64,000 bases of DNA from Lachnospiraceae bacterium (GCA_023664345.1 JAMPFQ010000017.1:1-64000); one strand, 5' to 3'. Positions 24,129 through 31,563 are shown, numbered from the stretch's first letter. Notes: generated by a model not told the origin, from the sequence alone. Numbers and translations: made by a program.

Positions 24129-26261
24129 TCACGCCGTGACCATCAGCGGCGCCTCCGTGCCATCCTGCCCTGCTGCCAGCGCCCCATCCCCCAGCATGGC
24201 CACATAGGCGTCCAGCCAGGCCTGCACGCGCTCCTCGTCCGGCTTCCCGTTATCCGCCCCGTGCCACTGGCGGATATGGAAGCCCCTTGCCATCTCCACC
24301 GTGATGTAGGGCGCCTCCGGGTCCTCCGTGCGCCGCAGCATCAGGATGATCCCCTCACCGCTCTCATGCCCGCGCAGGTAGTGGTCCCCGCCCACGCAGT
24401 GGTGCAGGGCCCTGCCCTCCTCCACGATCTCCTCCGCCGACCGTGCGGGCCGGATCAGGAGCCCGGCATCCTGGTAGGCGTACTGCCTGCTCAGGCGCCC
24501 GTAATGCTCCCTGACCAGGGGGTACATCTCCCTCGCCCGCTCCAGGCGCCTGCCCTGCTCCCGCCTGTCGGCCTCGCGCAGCATCCTGTCATGCGCCTCC
24601 CGCAGGTCCCTGGGCTGCTGGCTCACGCTGTCCGCCAGGCCATACCCCAGCTGCTCCCGCAGGTGCAGGTAGTCGAGGTACAGCTGCGCCGCCCGCTCCA
24701 GGCTCCGCCTGCAGCAGGATAGCCCCGTCCCGAACGCGCACCCCGCGTACCGCTCCACCCGGTTCAGCAGCTTCTGCAGCGTCATGTGCCGCAGGGCGTC
24801 CCTGCAGTGCGCGGGGGATATGCCCGCCTCCTCCAGGCGCTCCACCTGCCCGTCCGTCCAGGACTGCCCCATGTGCTTCTCCGCCTGCAGCAGCCGGAGC
24901 CGCGCGGTGTCCCCGTGGTGCGCCATGAGGTACCTCGCCTTCTCCTTCCGGATGCCCAGGAACCCGCCCAGGCTCCTCGCATCCGGATCCGCCACGATCC
25001 CGGTGTTATGCCTGAGCAGCTCCCTGACCACCTCCGTCAGCCCCAGCTTCACCAGCATCTCGGCCTGCGGCGTGCGCACATACATCTCCAGGTACCGGAA
25101 GGGGTCCACTTCCCCCACGGCCTCCTGGTACTCCCGGAGGGCGCTGTACCGCAGGAACGTCCCTTCCATGGCCGCGTAGGTCTCCGGCATGACCGGCGCT
25201 TCCCTCACCCATATGGGGTTCAGGCCCCGCAGGTTGCAGTCGTCCCAGTGATCCTCCCCTGAAAGGCCGTTGTGCTTGTGGTAGTCCACCTGCACCCTCT
25301 CCCCCTGCTCGAAGTACGCGCGGGCCGCCTCCCTGAGGCACAGCCGCTCGCCGGCCCCCACGATCTCCGGGCCCTTCCCGCCGGGGGCCTGTCCCAGCCA
25401 GTGCTCCTTCCATACCTCGATGTACCGGAGCACCATCCCCGTCCCCCGGTACCTCTGCCCCAGGAACACGTGACCGGCCTTCCTGGCGATGCCCTTTGCC
25501 CGCCCCTGCGGCATGTAGGTCCCGGACGCGCCGCACGCCGGGCATGTGCCGAGGTGGCCCTCCCGGGGCTCCTGCAGCAGGCGTCTGGACTGGTCCTCGT
25601 AGGCCTCGCCGCGCAGCCATCTCCCCTCTGCCACCCTGCCGCAGGCGCTGCAGGCGACCACAGCCCTGCTGCCGCTCTTTTTGTAATACAGGTAGTGGCG
25701 GGAACGGAAGATGTGCCTGTCGGCATGCTCCAGTATGGCGGCCTCCGGGAGCTCCGGCGTGCCAGCCATCCGCTCCTCCAGCGCCTGCCGCCTGCGGGCC
25801 CGCTCCCGGGATGCCCGCGCCTGCTGCCTGCCCCTGGCGATCGCCCGCTGCCTCCCGTATGCATGCTCCCACCAGGCCACCTCCCGCAGGACGCGGCTGC
25901 CGCTGAAGTAGCTGCGCATCCGCTCCAGGTCTTCCGGGGATGCCAGGACGTTCTCCATCTCCATCCGGCCATGGCCCCGGTATCCCGTGGCAGCCTCCTC
26001 CCAGATGTAGTCCTCCAGGCATGGCCGCCCCGTCCATCTCCCGGTCCCGGGAAAGAACGTGCCGAAGCCGTCCCCGGCGAACACGATCCTGGCCACGGGC
26101 ACGCCCTTCCCGTCCCTGCGGTTCCTGTAGACCTCCAGGAAGAAGTGCTCCTGCCCGGACACTTCCATGATGGCGGTCACGCCGACATAGCGGGCCTCCT
26201 TCCCGCGCACCACCCTCGGGAGCCCAAGGTATGGCACCTTCCCTATCGCCTTCTCCTTCAT
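24129..26261 (-). CDS. PcfJ-like protein
   Basis: About 710 residues from the ATG at 26261 (GGGAGGTGGGAG ahead). It has Cys pairs CSACG and CPACG in the first half, a central helical region, and RALHHCVGGDHYLRG in the C-terminal part, the best-known PcfJ signature. PcfJ was named from the pCF10 conjugative plasmid and is common in phages and mobile elements. Its biochemical function is unclear. It follows a PcfK-like gene, repeating the plasmid order. The DNA is distinctly GC-rich. Confidence 0.8.
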   Translation of the reverse strand: MKEKAIGKVPYLGLPRVVRGKEARYVGVTAIMEVSGQEHFFLEVYRNRRDGKGVPVARIVFAGDGFGTFFPGTGRWTGRPCLEDYIWEEAATGYRGHGRMEMENVLASPEDLERMRSYFSGSRVLREVAWWEHAYGRQRAIARGRQQARASRERARRRQALEERMAGTPELPEAAILEHADRHIFRSRHYLYYKKSGSRAVVACSACGRVAEGRWLRGEAYEDQSRRLLQEPREGHLGTCPACGASGTYMPQGRAKGIARKAGHVFLGQRYRGTGMVLRYIEVWKEHWLGQAPGGKGPEIVGAGERLCLREAARAYFEQGERVQVDYHKHNGLSGEDHWDDCNLRGLNPIWVREAPVMPETYAAMEGTFLRYSALREYQEAVGEVDPFRYLEMYVRTPQAEMLVKLGLTEVVRELLRHNTGIVADPDARSLGGFLGIRKEKARYLMAHHGDTARLRLLQAEKHMGQSWTDGQVERLEEAGISPAHCRDALRHMTLQKLLNRVERYAGCAFGTGLSCCRRSLERAAQLYLDYLHLREQLGYGLADSVSQQPRDLREAHDRMLREADRREQGRRLERAREMYPLVREHYGRLSRQYAYQDAGLLIRPARSAEEIVEEGRALHHCVGGDHYLRGHESGEGIILMLRRTEDPEAPYITVEMARGFHIRQWHGADNGKPDEERVQAWLDAYVAMLGDGALAAGQDGTEAPLMVTA

Positions 26262-26755
26262 GCTCTCCCACCTCCCAGGTAGTAGCCGGTGATGATCTTC
26301 TTTGCCGTGGCCATCCCGGGGATCCCCAGGGTGCACCGGCCTGCCCTCACGCCCGCTGCCTCCATGATGGCCCTGTCCACCTCGTGCTGGTGCCTGAAGC
26401 CCCATCCCAGCAGCTCCGCGATGCACCCGGAGAGGCTCTTCCCCTTCCGGCGCACCGCCCTGGCCACCTCCGGGTCCTCCATGCACCTGGCCCTGATGTA
26501 TGCCGCCCAGTCCTCCAGGATCTCCGCGCAGCCCACGCTCTTGCACTCCACATCGATCTTCCCGATGGCGGCGCTCATCTCGTCGCAGAGGAACGGGATG
26601 TCCCCCGCCACGAACGCCCCCATGATGTCAGGATCGTATATCCCGTTCTCCTCCGCCAGCGCCCGCAGGCCCTCCAGGTCGCCCTCCTCCCTCAGGCCTG
26701 CCGCGGCCCTGTTGATCCCTTCCGCTGATCCGATCTCGCCAAACCTATCGAACAT
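26258..26755 (-). CDS. PcfK-like protein, possible AcrIIA9 relative
   Basis: About 165 residues from the ATG at 26755 (AAAGGAGAAGG ahead). The sequence has MFDRFGEIGSAEGINRAAAG, then KSLSGCIAELLGWGFRHQHE and TLGIPGMATAKKIITGYYLG. The helical pattern and the partnership with the downstream PcfJ gene (4-bp overlap) suggest the PcfK-like group. AcrIIA9, a known Cas9 inhibitor, belongs to that wider group. Identity at that level cannot be shown here, so anti-CRISPR activity is only a hypothesis. Confidence 0.5.
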   Translation of the reverse strand: MFDRFGEIGSAEGINRAAAGLREEGDLEGLRALAEENGIYDPDIMGAFVAGDIPFLCDEMSAAIGKIDVECKSVGCAEILEDWAAYIRARCMEDPEVARAVRRKGKSLSGCIAELLGWGFRHQHEVDRAIMEAAGVRAGRCTLGIPGMATAKKIITGYYLGGGRA

Positions 26756-26857
26756 CCCTTCTCCTTTCCTGCCCGGCACTCGCCGTGCCGGTGCATCCCT
26801 TCTGTTTTTTAGGATAACGCTCGTTCTTCCTTGCATCCCCCTGGTATCCCGCCACGC

Positions 26858-27355
26858 TCAGTCACGTACAGAGCGGACAGGCTCCTCCCGCACGCCGGAA
26901 AAGACGCCAGGCAGTGCATCCGTGAACGCCATCCTCCACCGCATCCACTGGGCATACTCATGGGCGCCCTGCTCCGCGGAGAGCACATGGCCGTCCTCCT
27001 CCACGAGGCGGTATATCATGGCCCAGAGGGTGCTGTCCCGCACTTCCTTCCCCTTCGCGTTCCTCCAGCCGTCCCTCTCCCAGGCCTCCATCCACCCGTT
27101 GCTGATGGCGCTGGCTATGTAGGCGCTCTCCGTGTGCACGGTGATGCTGCAGGCGTAGTTCATGCGCTGCAGGGCGTCCCTGACCGCCATCAGCACCAGC
27201 CTGCCCTCTGTGGCGTCCAAGGCCTCCGCCACCGAGGGCGGGCTCTCGTGGGCGGAGCCGTCCCGGCGCTCCGTCCTCATCACGTACATGACCTTCCCCG
27301 TGCCCCTTGCGGGCCCCCTTATGCTCGCTGCCACGAATATGTCCACCTGCCTCAC
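26858..27355 (-). CDS. RNase H-like fold protein
   Basis: A 165-residue protein from a GTG at 27355 (AAAGGGAGGG ahead). It follows the RNase H layout: VDIFVAASI (strand 1, Asp), EALDATEGRLVLMAVRDAL (helix with Glu), ITVHTESAYIASAISNGWME (strand 4, where Asp is usual but Glu is seen), then GWRNAKGKEVRDSTLWAMIY, a close copy of the RNase HI handle region. It may remove RNA primers or act as a degenerate nucleic-acid binder. Confidence 0.65.
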   Translation of the reverse strand: MRQVDIFVAASIRGPARGTGKVMYVMRTERRDGSAHESPPSVAEALDATEGRLVLMAVRDALQRMNYACSITVHTESAYIASAISNGWMEAWERDGWRNAKGKEVRDSTLWAMIYRLVEEDGHVLSAEQGAHEYAQWMRWRMAFTDALPGVFSGVREEPVRSVRD

Positions 27356-27370
27356 CCGGATCCCTCCCTT

Positions 27371-27730
27371 TCATGGGCATGCTCCCCGCTGGCCGGAGGC
27401 CTCCTGCTGCCATGCAGGGTTCCCCTCCCTCTCCATCCGCCTGCACGGGACCGCGCCGGGCATGGCATGGGCGCCGTGGTGCCCCACCTCCCCGGGGATC
27501 CGGTAGACCATGCAGTCATACCCCAGCCGGTTCCAGACGATGCACTTGTCCATGACCCTGTTGACGCTCCTCTTGTCGAAGAGCCCGTCCACGTACGCGC
27601 CATCATCCGTGGCCGTCCCGAAGAGCCTCTGCCGCAGGCCCTCCGGCGCCTCCAGGAACACCGCCAGCATGCAGGCCTGGTCATACAGGTACTTGGCGCG
27701 GAACAGCTCCCCCTCCGTCATCCATCCCAT
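27371..27730 (-). CDS. Hypothetical phage early protein
   Basis: About 119 residues from the ATG at 27730 (AAAGGAGC ahead). It begins MGWMTEGELFRAKYLYDQAC and contains AYVDGLFDKRSVNRVMDKCI. The last about 35 residues look disordered. It overlaps the preceding membrane-protein gene by 13 bp. No family recognised. Confidence 0.55.
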   Translation of the reverse strand: MGWMTEGELFRAKYLYDQACMLAVFLEAPEGLRQRLFGTATDDGAYVDGLFDKRSVNRVMDKCIVWNRLGYDCMVYRIPGEVGHHGAHAMPGAVPCRRMEREGNPAWQQEASGQRGACP

Positions 27731-27960
27731 CGCTGCTCCTTTCCCAGCCGCCTTATGTACTCCGCCAGCTGCCTCCTGCCCCGCTCCCTGCTGCGCCACC
27801 TCTCCGCGAGGCCGTCGCAGAAGGAGCAGAGGGCCAGCAGGGGCATGAAGATCCCCATGAACGCCGCCACCAGCGCCAGCGGCCCGCAGTCCGCCAGCCC
27901 GGGCATGCTCCTGGCGGCCAGGACCGCTCCCATGGCGGATATGATGATGTTCTTGTACAT
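27718..27960 (-). CDS. Small phage membrane protein
   Basis: An 80-residue protein with a hydrophobic N-terminal half (IIISAMGAVLAARSM and LALVAAFMGIFMPLLALCSF, two likely membrane spans) and a basic C-terminal tail (RWRSRERGRRQ). It lies among early genes, not beside a lysis gene, so calling it a holin is not supported. Confidence 0.5.
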   Translation of the reverse strand: MYKNIIISAMGAVLAARSMPGLADCGPLALVAAFMGIFMPLLALCSFCDGLAERWRSRERGRRQLAEYIRRLGKEQRWDG

Positions 27961-27979
27961 CCGTTCCCCTCCCTTCCGG

Positions 27980-28183
27980 CTAATGTATGTACCGCAGGAC
28001 GTCCCGCATCAGCGCGATTCCGCTGTCGCCGCCCACGGGCACCTTTTTTATCCCGCCCTCATAATGGATGGTGACGTATTCCCCGTCCAGATCCATCCCG
28101 GTGATGGACATCCCTGCCCTGGTCATCCTCACCGCCTCGTACAGCTTTCCCACCAGCTGCTCCCTTGTTGCCATACCGTTCAT
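27980..28183 (-). CDS. Small hypothetical phage protein
   Basis: A 67-residue protein with MATREQLVGKLYEAVRMTRA and IHYEGGIKKVPVGGDSGIAL. It is the first gene of the GC-rich early block on this side of the plus-strand cassette. No family recognised. The start may be at the fourth codon (second ATG). Confidence 0.5.
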   Translation of the reverse strand: MNGMATREQLVGKLYEAVRMTRAGMSITGMDLDGEYVTIHYEGGIKKVPVGGDSGIALMRDVLRYIH

Positions 28184-28382
28184 CTGGCATGTCCCTCCTA
28201 TCCAGTCTTGGTCCTGCAGGCAGCATGCTGCCCGAACCCCTCTTTTGATTCCCTTTTCCTGATCACATCCAGGCAGGCCTTGGTATATCTCTGCTGATAC
28301 CCTTCTGTTAATACCACTGCCACCTTAATCTCTTTCTTATCTTCTTTCACTTATAGCTTGCTCCCATCACAGATACATTTTC

Positions 28383-28463
28383 TCTTTTTGTTGCCCTTGT
28401 CCATCCCCTCCCGTATACTGTTTGTACAGGCTGTTGCCGCAGCCAAGTACGAAAGAAAGGAGA
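28383..28463 (+). promoter_or_regulatory. Promoter-leader repeat, copy A
   Basis: TTGCCC (28391-28396), 17 nt, TATACT (28414-28419), then a leader with GGCTG-TTGCCG-CAGCC hairpin arms inside GTAC/GTAC. The 81-bp block is about 90% identical to 28835-28915. It would drive the broken frame starting at 28471. The rest of 28184-28382 shows no gene. Confidence 0.7.
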
Positions 28464-28470
28464 ATCTCGT

Positions 28471-28798
28471 ATGGATATAGTTCTCACAAAGGATGCTAAT
28501 TTGCATCATGTACAAAGAGTACCTTAAAAACCGGAAATCTGGTATGTCAAAGCCTGATGCCAAAATGTTCGGATCCTCTCATGCCATCCATGAGGATTTG
28601 TTGCCCAAATGGTCATTCGAAGATGTTGATGAAACCTGTCGTGAACTCAGCCGCTCTGAATTGCTTCACTGTGACTGGGGCGATAATATTGCCTGTCGTG
28701 TCACGTTGTCCGATACAGGTATCATTTACATGGAAAACCGCTTCAAAAACGGGCTGGAAGAAATCACAGACTTCATTTCCAAGCTCATTCTTACATGA
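28471..28798 (+). pseudogene. Small cassette protein with frameshift near its start
   Basis: The ATG at 28471 has a strong site (AAAGGAG) but reads only MDIVLTKDANLHHVQRVP before a stop. The next frame from 28493 continues as MYKEYLKNRKSGMSKPDAKM onwards for about 100 residues to 28798. The simplest reading is a frameshift close to codon 10 that separates the translation start from the body. Alternatively the body may start at 28493 or 28508. No family is recognised. Confidence 0.6.
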
Positions 28799-28834
28799 CA
28801 TCCGGTGTTATCTGCATCCTCTCGTACCGCCACA

Positions 28835-28915
28835 TCTTTTTGTTGCCTTTGTCCATCTCATCCCATATACTGTTGGTACAGGCTGTTGCCGCAGCCGAGT
28901 ACGAAAGAAAAGAGA
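28835..28915 (+). promoter_or_regulatory. Promoter-leader repeat, copy B
   Basis: TTGCCT (28843-28848), 17 nt, TATACT (28866-28871), with the same leader hairpin as copy A. It lies just ahead of the Abi-alpha-like gene. The conservation of both promoter and leader, with different genes behind them, points to a duplicated expression cassette. Confidence 0.7.
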
Positions 28916-28922
28916 TAAACAT

Positions 28923-29711
28923 ATGAGCAAAAACAACACTATCAACACTCTCATCAATGCAGATCTACCACCATCAGTAGACAATGCTCTCAAAAACCTA
29001 ACTGATAAACCCACTCTTACTGCTGGAAACATCATTTCCGATCTAGTAGACCTGACATTTGGACCACTTTCATACTGGGCAGAGAAAGCACGCATTAAAA
29101 GGGCATACAAGTTGGAACAATTCCGTGAGAAACTTTTAACCTCTGCCGACAAGATCCCACCTGAAAAACTGATCGAACCCTCCCTGCGAATAATCGCCCA
29201 GGCCTTGGAGGATGCAAGGTACTGTATATCCGAGGAAAAACTTCAGGATATGTTTGTCTCACTGATCAGCCATTCAATGAATGCAGATTTTTCAAACTTC
29301 ATCCATCCGTCCTTTTCAGAGATAATCAAACAAATGTCCATGTTGGATGCACGGATTATAGCCCTTTTCAAAAATGAGCAGTTACCCGGGCTGCCTGTTT
29401 GCCAATACTGTATAGCACTGCCTGGCACCACAAGCGCTCCAGCCATTCCAGAACATATTTTCCTGGAGATACCGGAGGGAGTCGTTACTCCCAATTCTGT
29501 CTCCCTGATATCTCTGTCGCGACTTGGCTTGCTTACGATCTCCTACTTTGAATTCCTGCATGACGAAACACTGTACAAGAAATTTTCCACACATCCTTTT
29601 TATACAGACTTACAAAGAGAATGTCCTGTTGGAACAGTCTCCATAAGAAAAGGGGTCGTCAGGCTTACTTCCCTGGGCAGGTCATTTATCAGGGTGTGCG
29701 TCCCTGATTGA
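28923..29711 (+). CDS. Abi-alpha-like (DUF4393) protein
   Basis: About 262 residues from the ATG at 28923 (AAAAGAGA ahead). The order of segments, LVDLTFGPLSYWAEKARIKR, PEKLIEPSLRIIAQALEDAR, LQDMFVSLISHSMNAD and FIHPSFSEIIKQMSMLDARI, is that of the DUF4393/Abi-alpha family linked to abortive phage infection. The C-terminal part is beta-rich. It is transcribed against the lytic early genes in a lysogeny-side cassette, so a superinfection-exclusion role is plausible but not shown. Confidence 0.75.
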   Translation: MSKNNTINTLINADLPPSVDNALKNLTDKPTLTAGNIISDLVDLTFGPLSYWAEKARIKRAYKLEQFREKLLTSADKIPPEKLIEPSLRIIAQALEDARYCISEEKLQDMFVSLISHSMNADFSNFIHPSFSEIIKQMSMLDARIIALFKNEQLPGLPVCQYCIALPGTTSAPAIPEHIFLEIPEGVVTPNSVSLISLSRLGLLTISYFEFLHDETLYKKFSTHPFYTDLQRECPVGTVSIRKGVVRLTSLGRSFIRVCVPD

Positions 29712-29864
29712 TTCCTTTACTATTCTGATCATCTCGTCCCCAATACGGTCCATCGTTTTGTCCACATATATCTTGAACGCACAGCAGCCTAAGAATGTTA
29801 CAAAGGCTGCTGTCATTATTGATGTTCCGGCGGAAACAAGCGCAGCCACTATGACCGTTTTCAC
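29682..29864 (-). CDS. Small single-span membrane protein
   Basis: About 60 residues from the GTG at 29864 with AGGAGGAG ahead. A single hydrophobic span (VAALVSAGTSIMTAAFVTFL) is followed by a charged tail (TMDRIGDEMIRIVKESIRD). It overlaps the end of the opposite Abi-alpha-like gene by 30 bp. It is the second gene downstream of the leftward lytic promoter. Confidence 0.6.
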   Translation of the reverse strand: MKTVIVAALVSAGTSIMTAAFVTFLGCCAFKIYVDKTMDRIGDEMIRIVKESIRDAHPDK

Positions 29865-29908
29865 TCTTGCTCTCCTCCTACGCTGTTTTTCTCTAGTCCG
29901 CTAAAAAT

Positions 29909-30136
29909 TCATCCAGTGTTATCTGCATCCTCTTCAAACAAAACTCGTATGGGTATGTCCGGGAAAACCGCCCTTTGAATATTGAATGCTTCGTCTAAAT
30001 TTAAACGGGTACGCCTAGATAATTTTCTGGAAAGAGTGTCACGGTTCATTCCAGTACACTTTGCAATATCGATAATTGATAAATTCCTCTTTGCCATCTC
30101 TATCCTTACTTTTTCGTACATCACACAACTGCGCAT
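29909..30136 (-). CDS. Cro-like XRE regulator
   Basis: About 75 residues from the ATG at 30136 (GGAGGTG 7 nt ahead). It has MYEKVRIEMAKRNLSIIDIA then KCTGMNRDTLSRKLSRRTRL (helix-turn-helix) and ends IPIRVLFEEDADNTG. Facing the CI-like repressor across three operators, it is the first gene of the leftward lytic transcript and most likely the Cro equivalent. Confidence 0.8.
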   Translation of the reverse strand: MRSCVMYEKVRIEMAKRNLSIIDIAKCTGMNRDTLSRKLSRRTRLNLDEAFNIQRAVFPDIPIRVLFEEDADNTG

Positions 30137-30149
30137 TTTTTTCACCTCC

Positions 30150-30168
30150 AATCACTTATTGAGTGATT
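30150..30168. promoter_or_regulatory. Operator 1 of the immunity region
   Basis: A 19-bp near-palindrome with AATCACT/AGTGATT arms, next to the Cro-like gene start and just downstream of the -10 box of the leftward promoter. It matches operators 2 and 3 in length and outer AATC/GATT arms. Confidence 0.8.
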
Positions 30169-30176
30169 ACAGGTAT

Positions 30177-30205
30177 ATTAAATCACCTGTTGCGCGATTT
30201 GTCAA
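30177..30205 (-). promoter_or_regulatory. Leftward lytic promoter (PR-like)
   Basis: On the minus strand TTGACA (30205-30200), 17 nt, TTTAAT (30182-30177). Operator 2 lies within the spacer. It drives the Cro-like gene and the small membrane gene, and perhaps the early genes beyond. Confidence 0.75.
30181..30199. promoter_or_regulatory. Operator 2 of the immunity region
   Basis: A 19-bp site with AATCAC arm and GCGATT arm, lying between the -35 and -10 boxes of the leftward promoter; binding would block that promoter directly. Confidence 0.8.
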
Positions 30206-30220
30206 CATAATCCTTAAAAA

Positions 30221-30239
30221 AATCTTGCAATGCGTGATT
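30221..30239. promoter_or_regulatory. Operator 3 of the immunity region
   Basis: A 19-bp site with AATC and GATT ends that covers the -35 box of the repressor promoter, as expected for auto-repression or Cro control. Confidence 0.75.
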
Positions 30240-30252
30240 TTTAATGTATAAT
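30225..30252 (+). promoter_or_regulatory. Repressor promoter (PRM-like)
   Basis: TTGCAA (30225-30230), 16 nt, TATAAT (30247-30252), 26 nt before the repressor ATG. Operator 3 overlaps the -35 box. Confidence 0.75.
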
Positions 30253-30278
30253 AGGGAATACAGAGAGGAGAATATTAG

Positions 30279-31028
30279 ATGGATGTATATAATGTATTAT
30301 CAGATATAATGACATACGAAGGACTTTCTATAGCAAATATAGCAAAAAAATGTAATCTCCCAGATTCTACTGTTAGAGGAATAATGACCAGAAAACAAAA
30401 AACAGTTTCTTTGGATGTTGCATATAAGCTTTCAGACGGTTTGGGTGTATCTCTTGAACGACTAAACGGAATGGAAGAATCAGAAGATAATAATGCAGCA
30501 AATTATTATAAAAAACATGCGACTACCAAAGAATTTGAAAATATCATCAAAAAATACCGTGACCTTGACCCCCATGGGAAGAAAATGGTGGACTTTACGC
30601 TGAACGAGGAATGGGAACGCTCGACCGCCGCACGCCAGCCGGAGGCGAATCCCTCCATGCACGGCGCCCCTACCCGCCTGATCAATTACTATTACCGCCT
30701 GGCATCCGCAGGGACCGGCCAGGTCATCTTTGACACGCCGCCCACCAAGCGGATCGAGATACCGAACATCCCCGAATACAGGAAGGCGGATTATGCCATA
30801 GGCGTGAACGGGAACAGCATGGAGCCGGCTTTCCATGACGGGGACATGCTGCTGATAGAAATGACTGATGAGATCTCCCGCGGCGAGGTCGGCATCTTCC
30901 TGGTGGACAATGAAAGCTATGTGAAAAAGCTTGGGGACAGGGAACTGATCTCGCTTAATCCGGAGTGCGATAACATCCCCCTGACCGGGGATCCCAGGTG
31001 CATGGGGAGGGTCATTGGAAAATTGTGA
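30279..31028 (+). CDS. LexA/CI-like phage repressor (XRE plus S24 peptidase)
   Basis: A 249-residue repressor (ATG at 30279, GAGAGGAG ahead). Residues 1-65 form an XRE helix-turn-helix (LSIANIAKKCNLPDSTVRGI). After a linker, the S24 domain has the self-cleavage site SAG (143-145), nucleophile Ser180 in VNGNSMEP and Lys216 in SYVKKLG. It should keep the prophage silent and be cleaved during the SOS response. Codons 1-100 are AT-rich while the peptidase half is GC-richer, which suggests domain shuffling. Confidence 0.92.
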   Translation: MDVYNVLSDIMTYEGLSIANIAKKCNLPDSTVRGIMTRKQKTVSLDVAYKLSDGLGVSLERLNGMEESEDNNAANYYKKHATTKEFENIIKKYRDLDPHGKKMVDFTLNEEWERSTAARQPEANPSMHGAPTRLINYYYRLASAGTGQVIFDTPPTKRIEIPNIPEYRKADYAIGVNGNSMEPAFHDGDMLLIEMTDEISRGEVGIFLVDNESYVKKLGDRELISLNPECDNIPLTGDPRCMGRVIGKL

Positions 31029-31069
31029 TCAAGCTGCCATGAGCGATAAAGATGAAAGGGGGACTATCA

Positions 31070-31309
31070 TTGGAGATCATTTATTCCAAACAGGCGATAA
31101 AGTTTATAAAAAAACAAGACCGCAATACCCAGGCACGCATTACCACCGCCATTTCAAAACTTCCATTTTCAGGAGACATACAAAAAATGCAGGGTTCTTC
31201 CGGTTACCGCCTCCGCATTGGGGATTTCCGTGTACTGTTTGATATAAATGGCATAACAATTGATATCATTGAGATTGGAAACCGTGGCCAGATTTATAAA
31301 GGAGTGTAA
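31070..31309 (+). CDS. RelE/ParE-type toxin
   Basis: About 79 residues if started at the TTG at 31070 (AAAGGGGG 7 nt ahead); an ATG at 31052 is possible. LEIIYSKQAIKFIKKQDRNT, then ISKLPFSGDIQKMQ and YRLRIGDFRVLFDINGITID are the RelE/ParE fold. It is an mRNA interferase or gyrase-type toxin. The toxin precedes its antitoxin, a HigBA/RelE-reversed order. Confidence 0.82.
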   Translation: MEIIYSKQAIKFIKKQDRNTQARITTAISKLPFSGDIQKMQGSSGYRLRIGDFRVLFDINGITIDIIEIGNRGQIYKGV

Positions 31310-31314
31310 GATAT

Positions 31315-31563
31315 ATGTCAAATGTAAAAGAACGTATCATAGGCGCTGTTACTGTCATGGATGAAAAGGACGCTGAAAAAATATGGAAAATCATCCTTGC
31401 CAACTTTGCCCTTATGGATGTTGAGGAAGTACAGCCGGATGAAAACGAGCAACGGATACTGGACGCATATGCATCCGGCGATCCTGATTACCAGCCTCAC
31501 ATGTCCCAGGAGGCCCTGCTCAAGGAACTGGGCCTGACAGCTGATCCAGATCAAAGATCATAG
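31315..31563 (+). CDS. Antitoxin of the RelE-type pair
   Basis: An 82-residue acidic protein starting 6 nt after the toxin (MSNVKERIIGAVTVMDEKDA), with EEVQPDENEQRILDAYASGD and a C-terminal SQEALLKELGL. It is a typical partner of this RelE group. It is helical with no DNA-binding domain that I can name. It likely stabilises the prophage in the lysogen. Confidence 0.72.
   Translation: MSNVKERIIGAVTVMDEKDAEKIWKIILANFALMDVEEVQPDENEQRILDAYASGDPDYQPHMSQEALLKELGLTADPDQRS

Noticed and set aside
25006..26271. Alternative minus-strand 421-codon frame
   Set aside because: Overlaps PcfJ in another frame, Gly/Arg-rich from GC-rich DNA; PcfJ signature is in the other frame.
27718..27960. Holin
   Set aside because: It has two membrane spans but no endolysin or lysis gene nearby, and lies in the early region; kept as a membrane protein only.
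28351..28563. Minus-strand 70-codon frame across the promoter repeat
   Set aside because: It crosses the copy A promoter-leader block antisense and has no ribosome site or family likeness.
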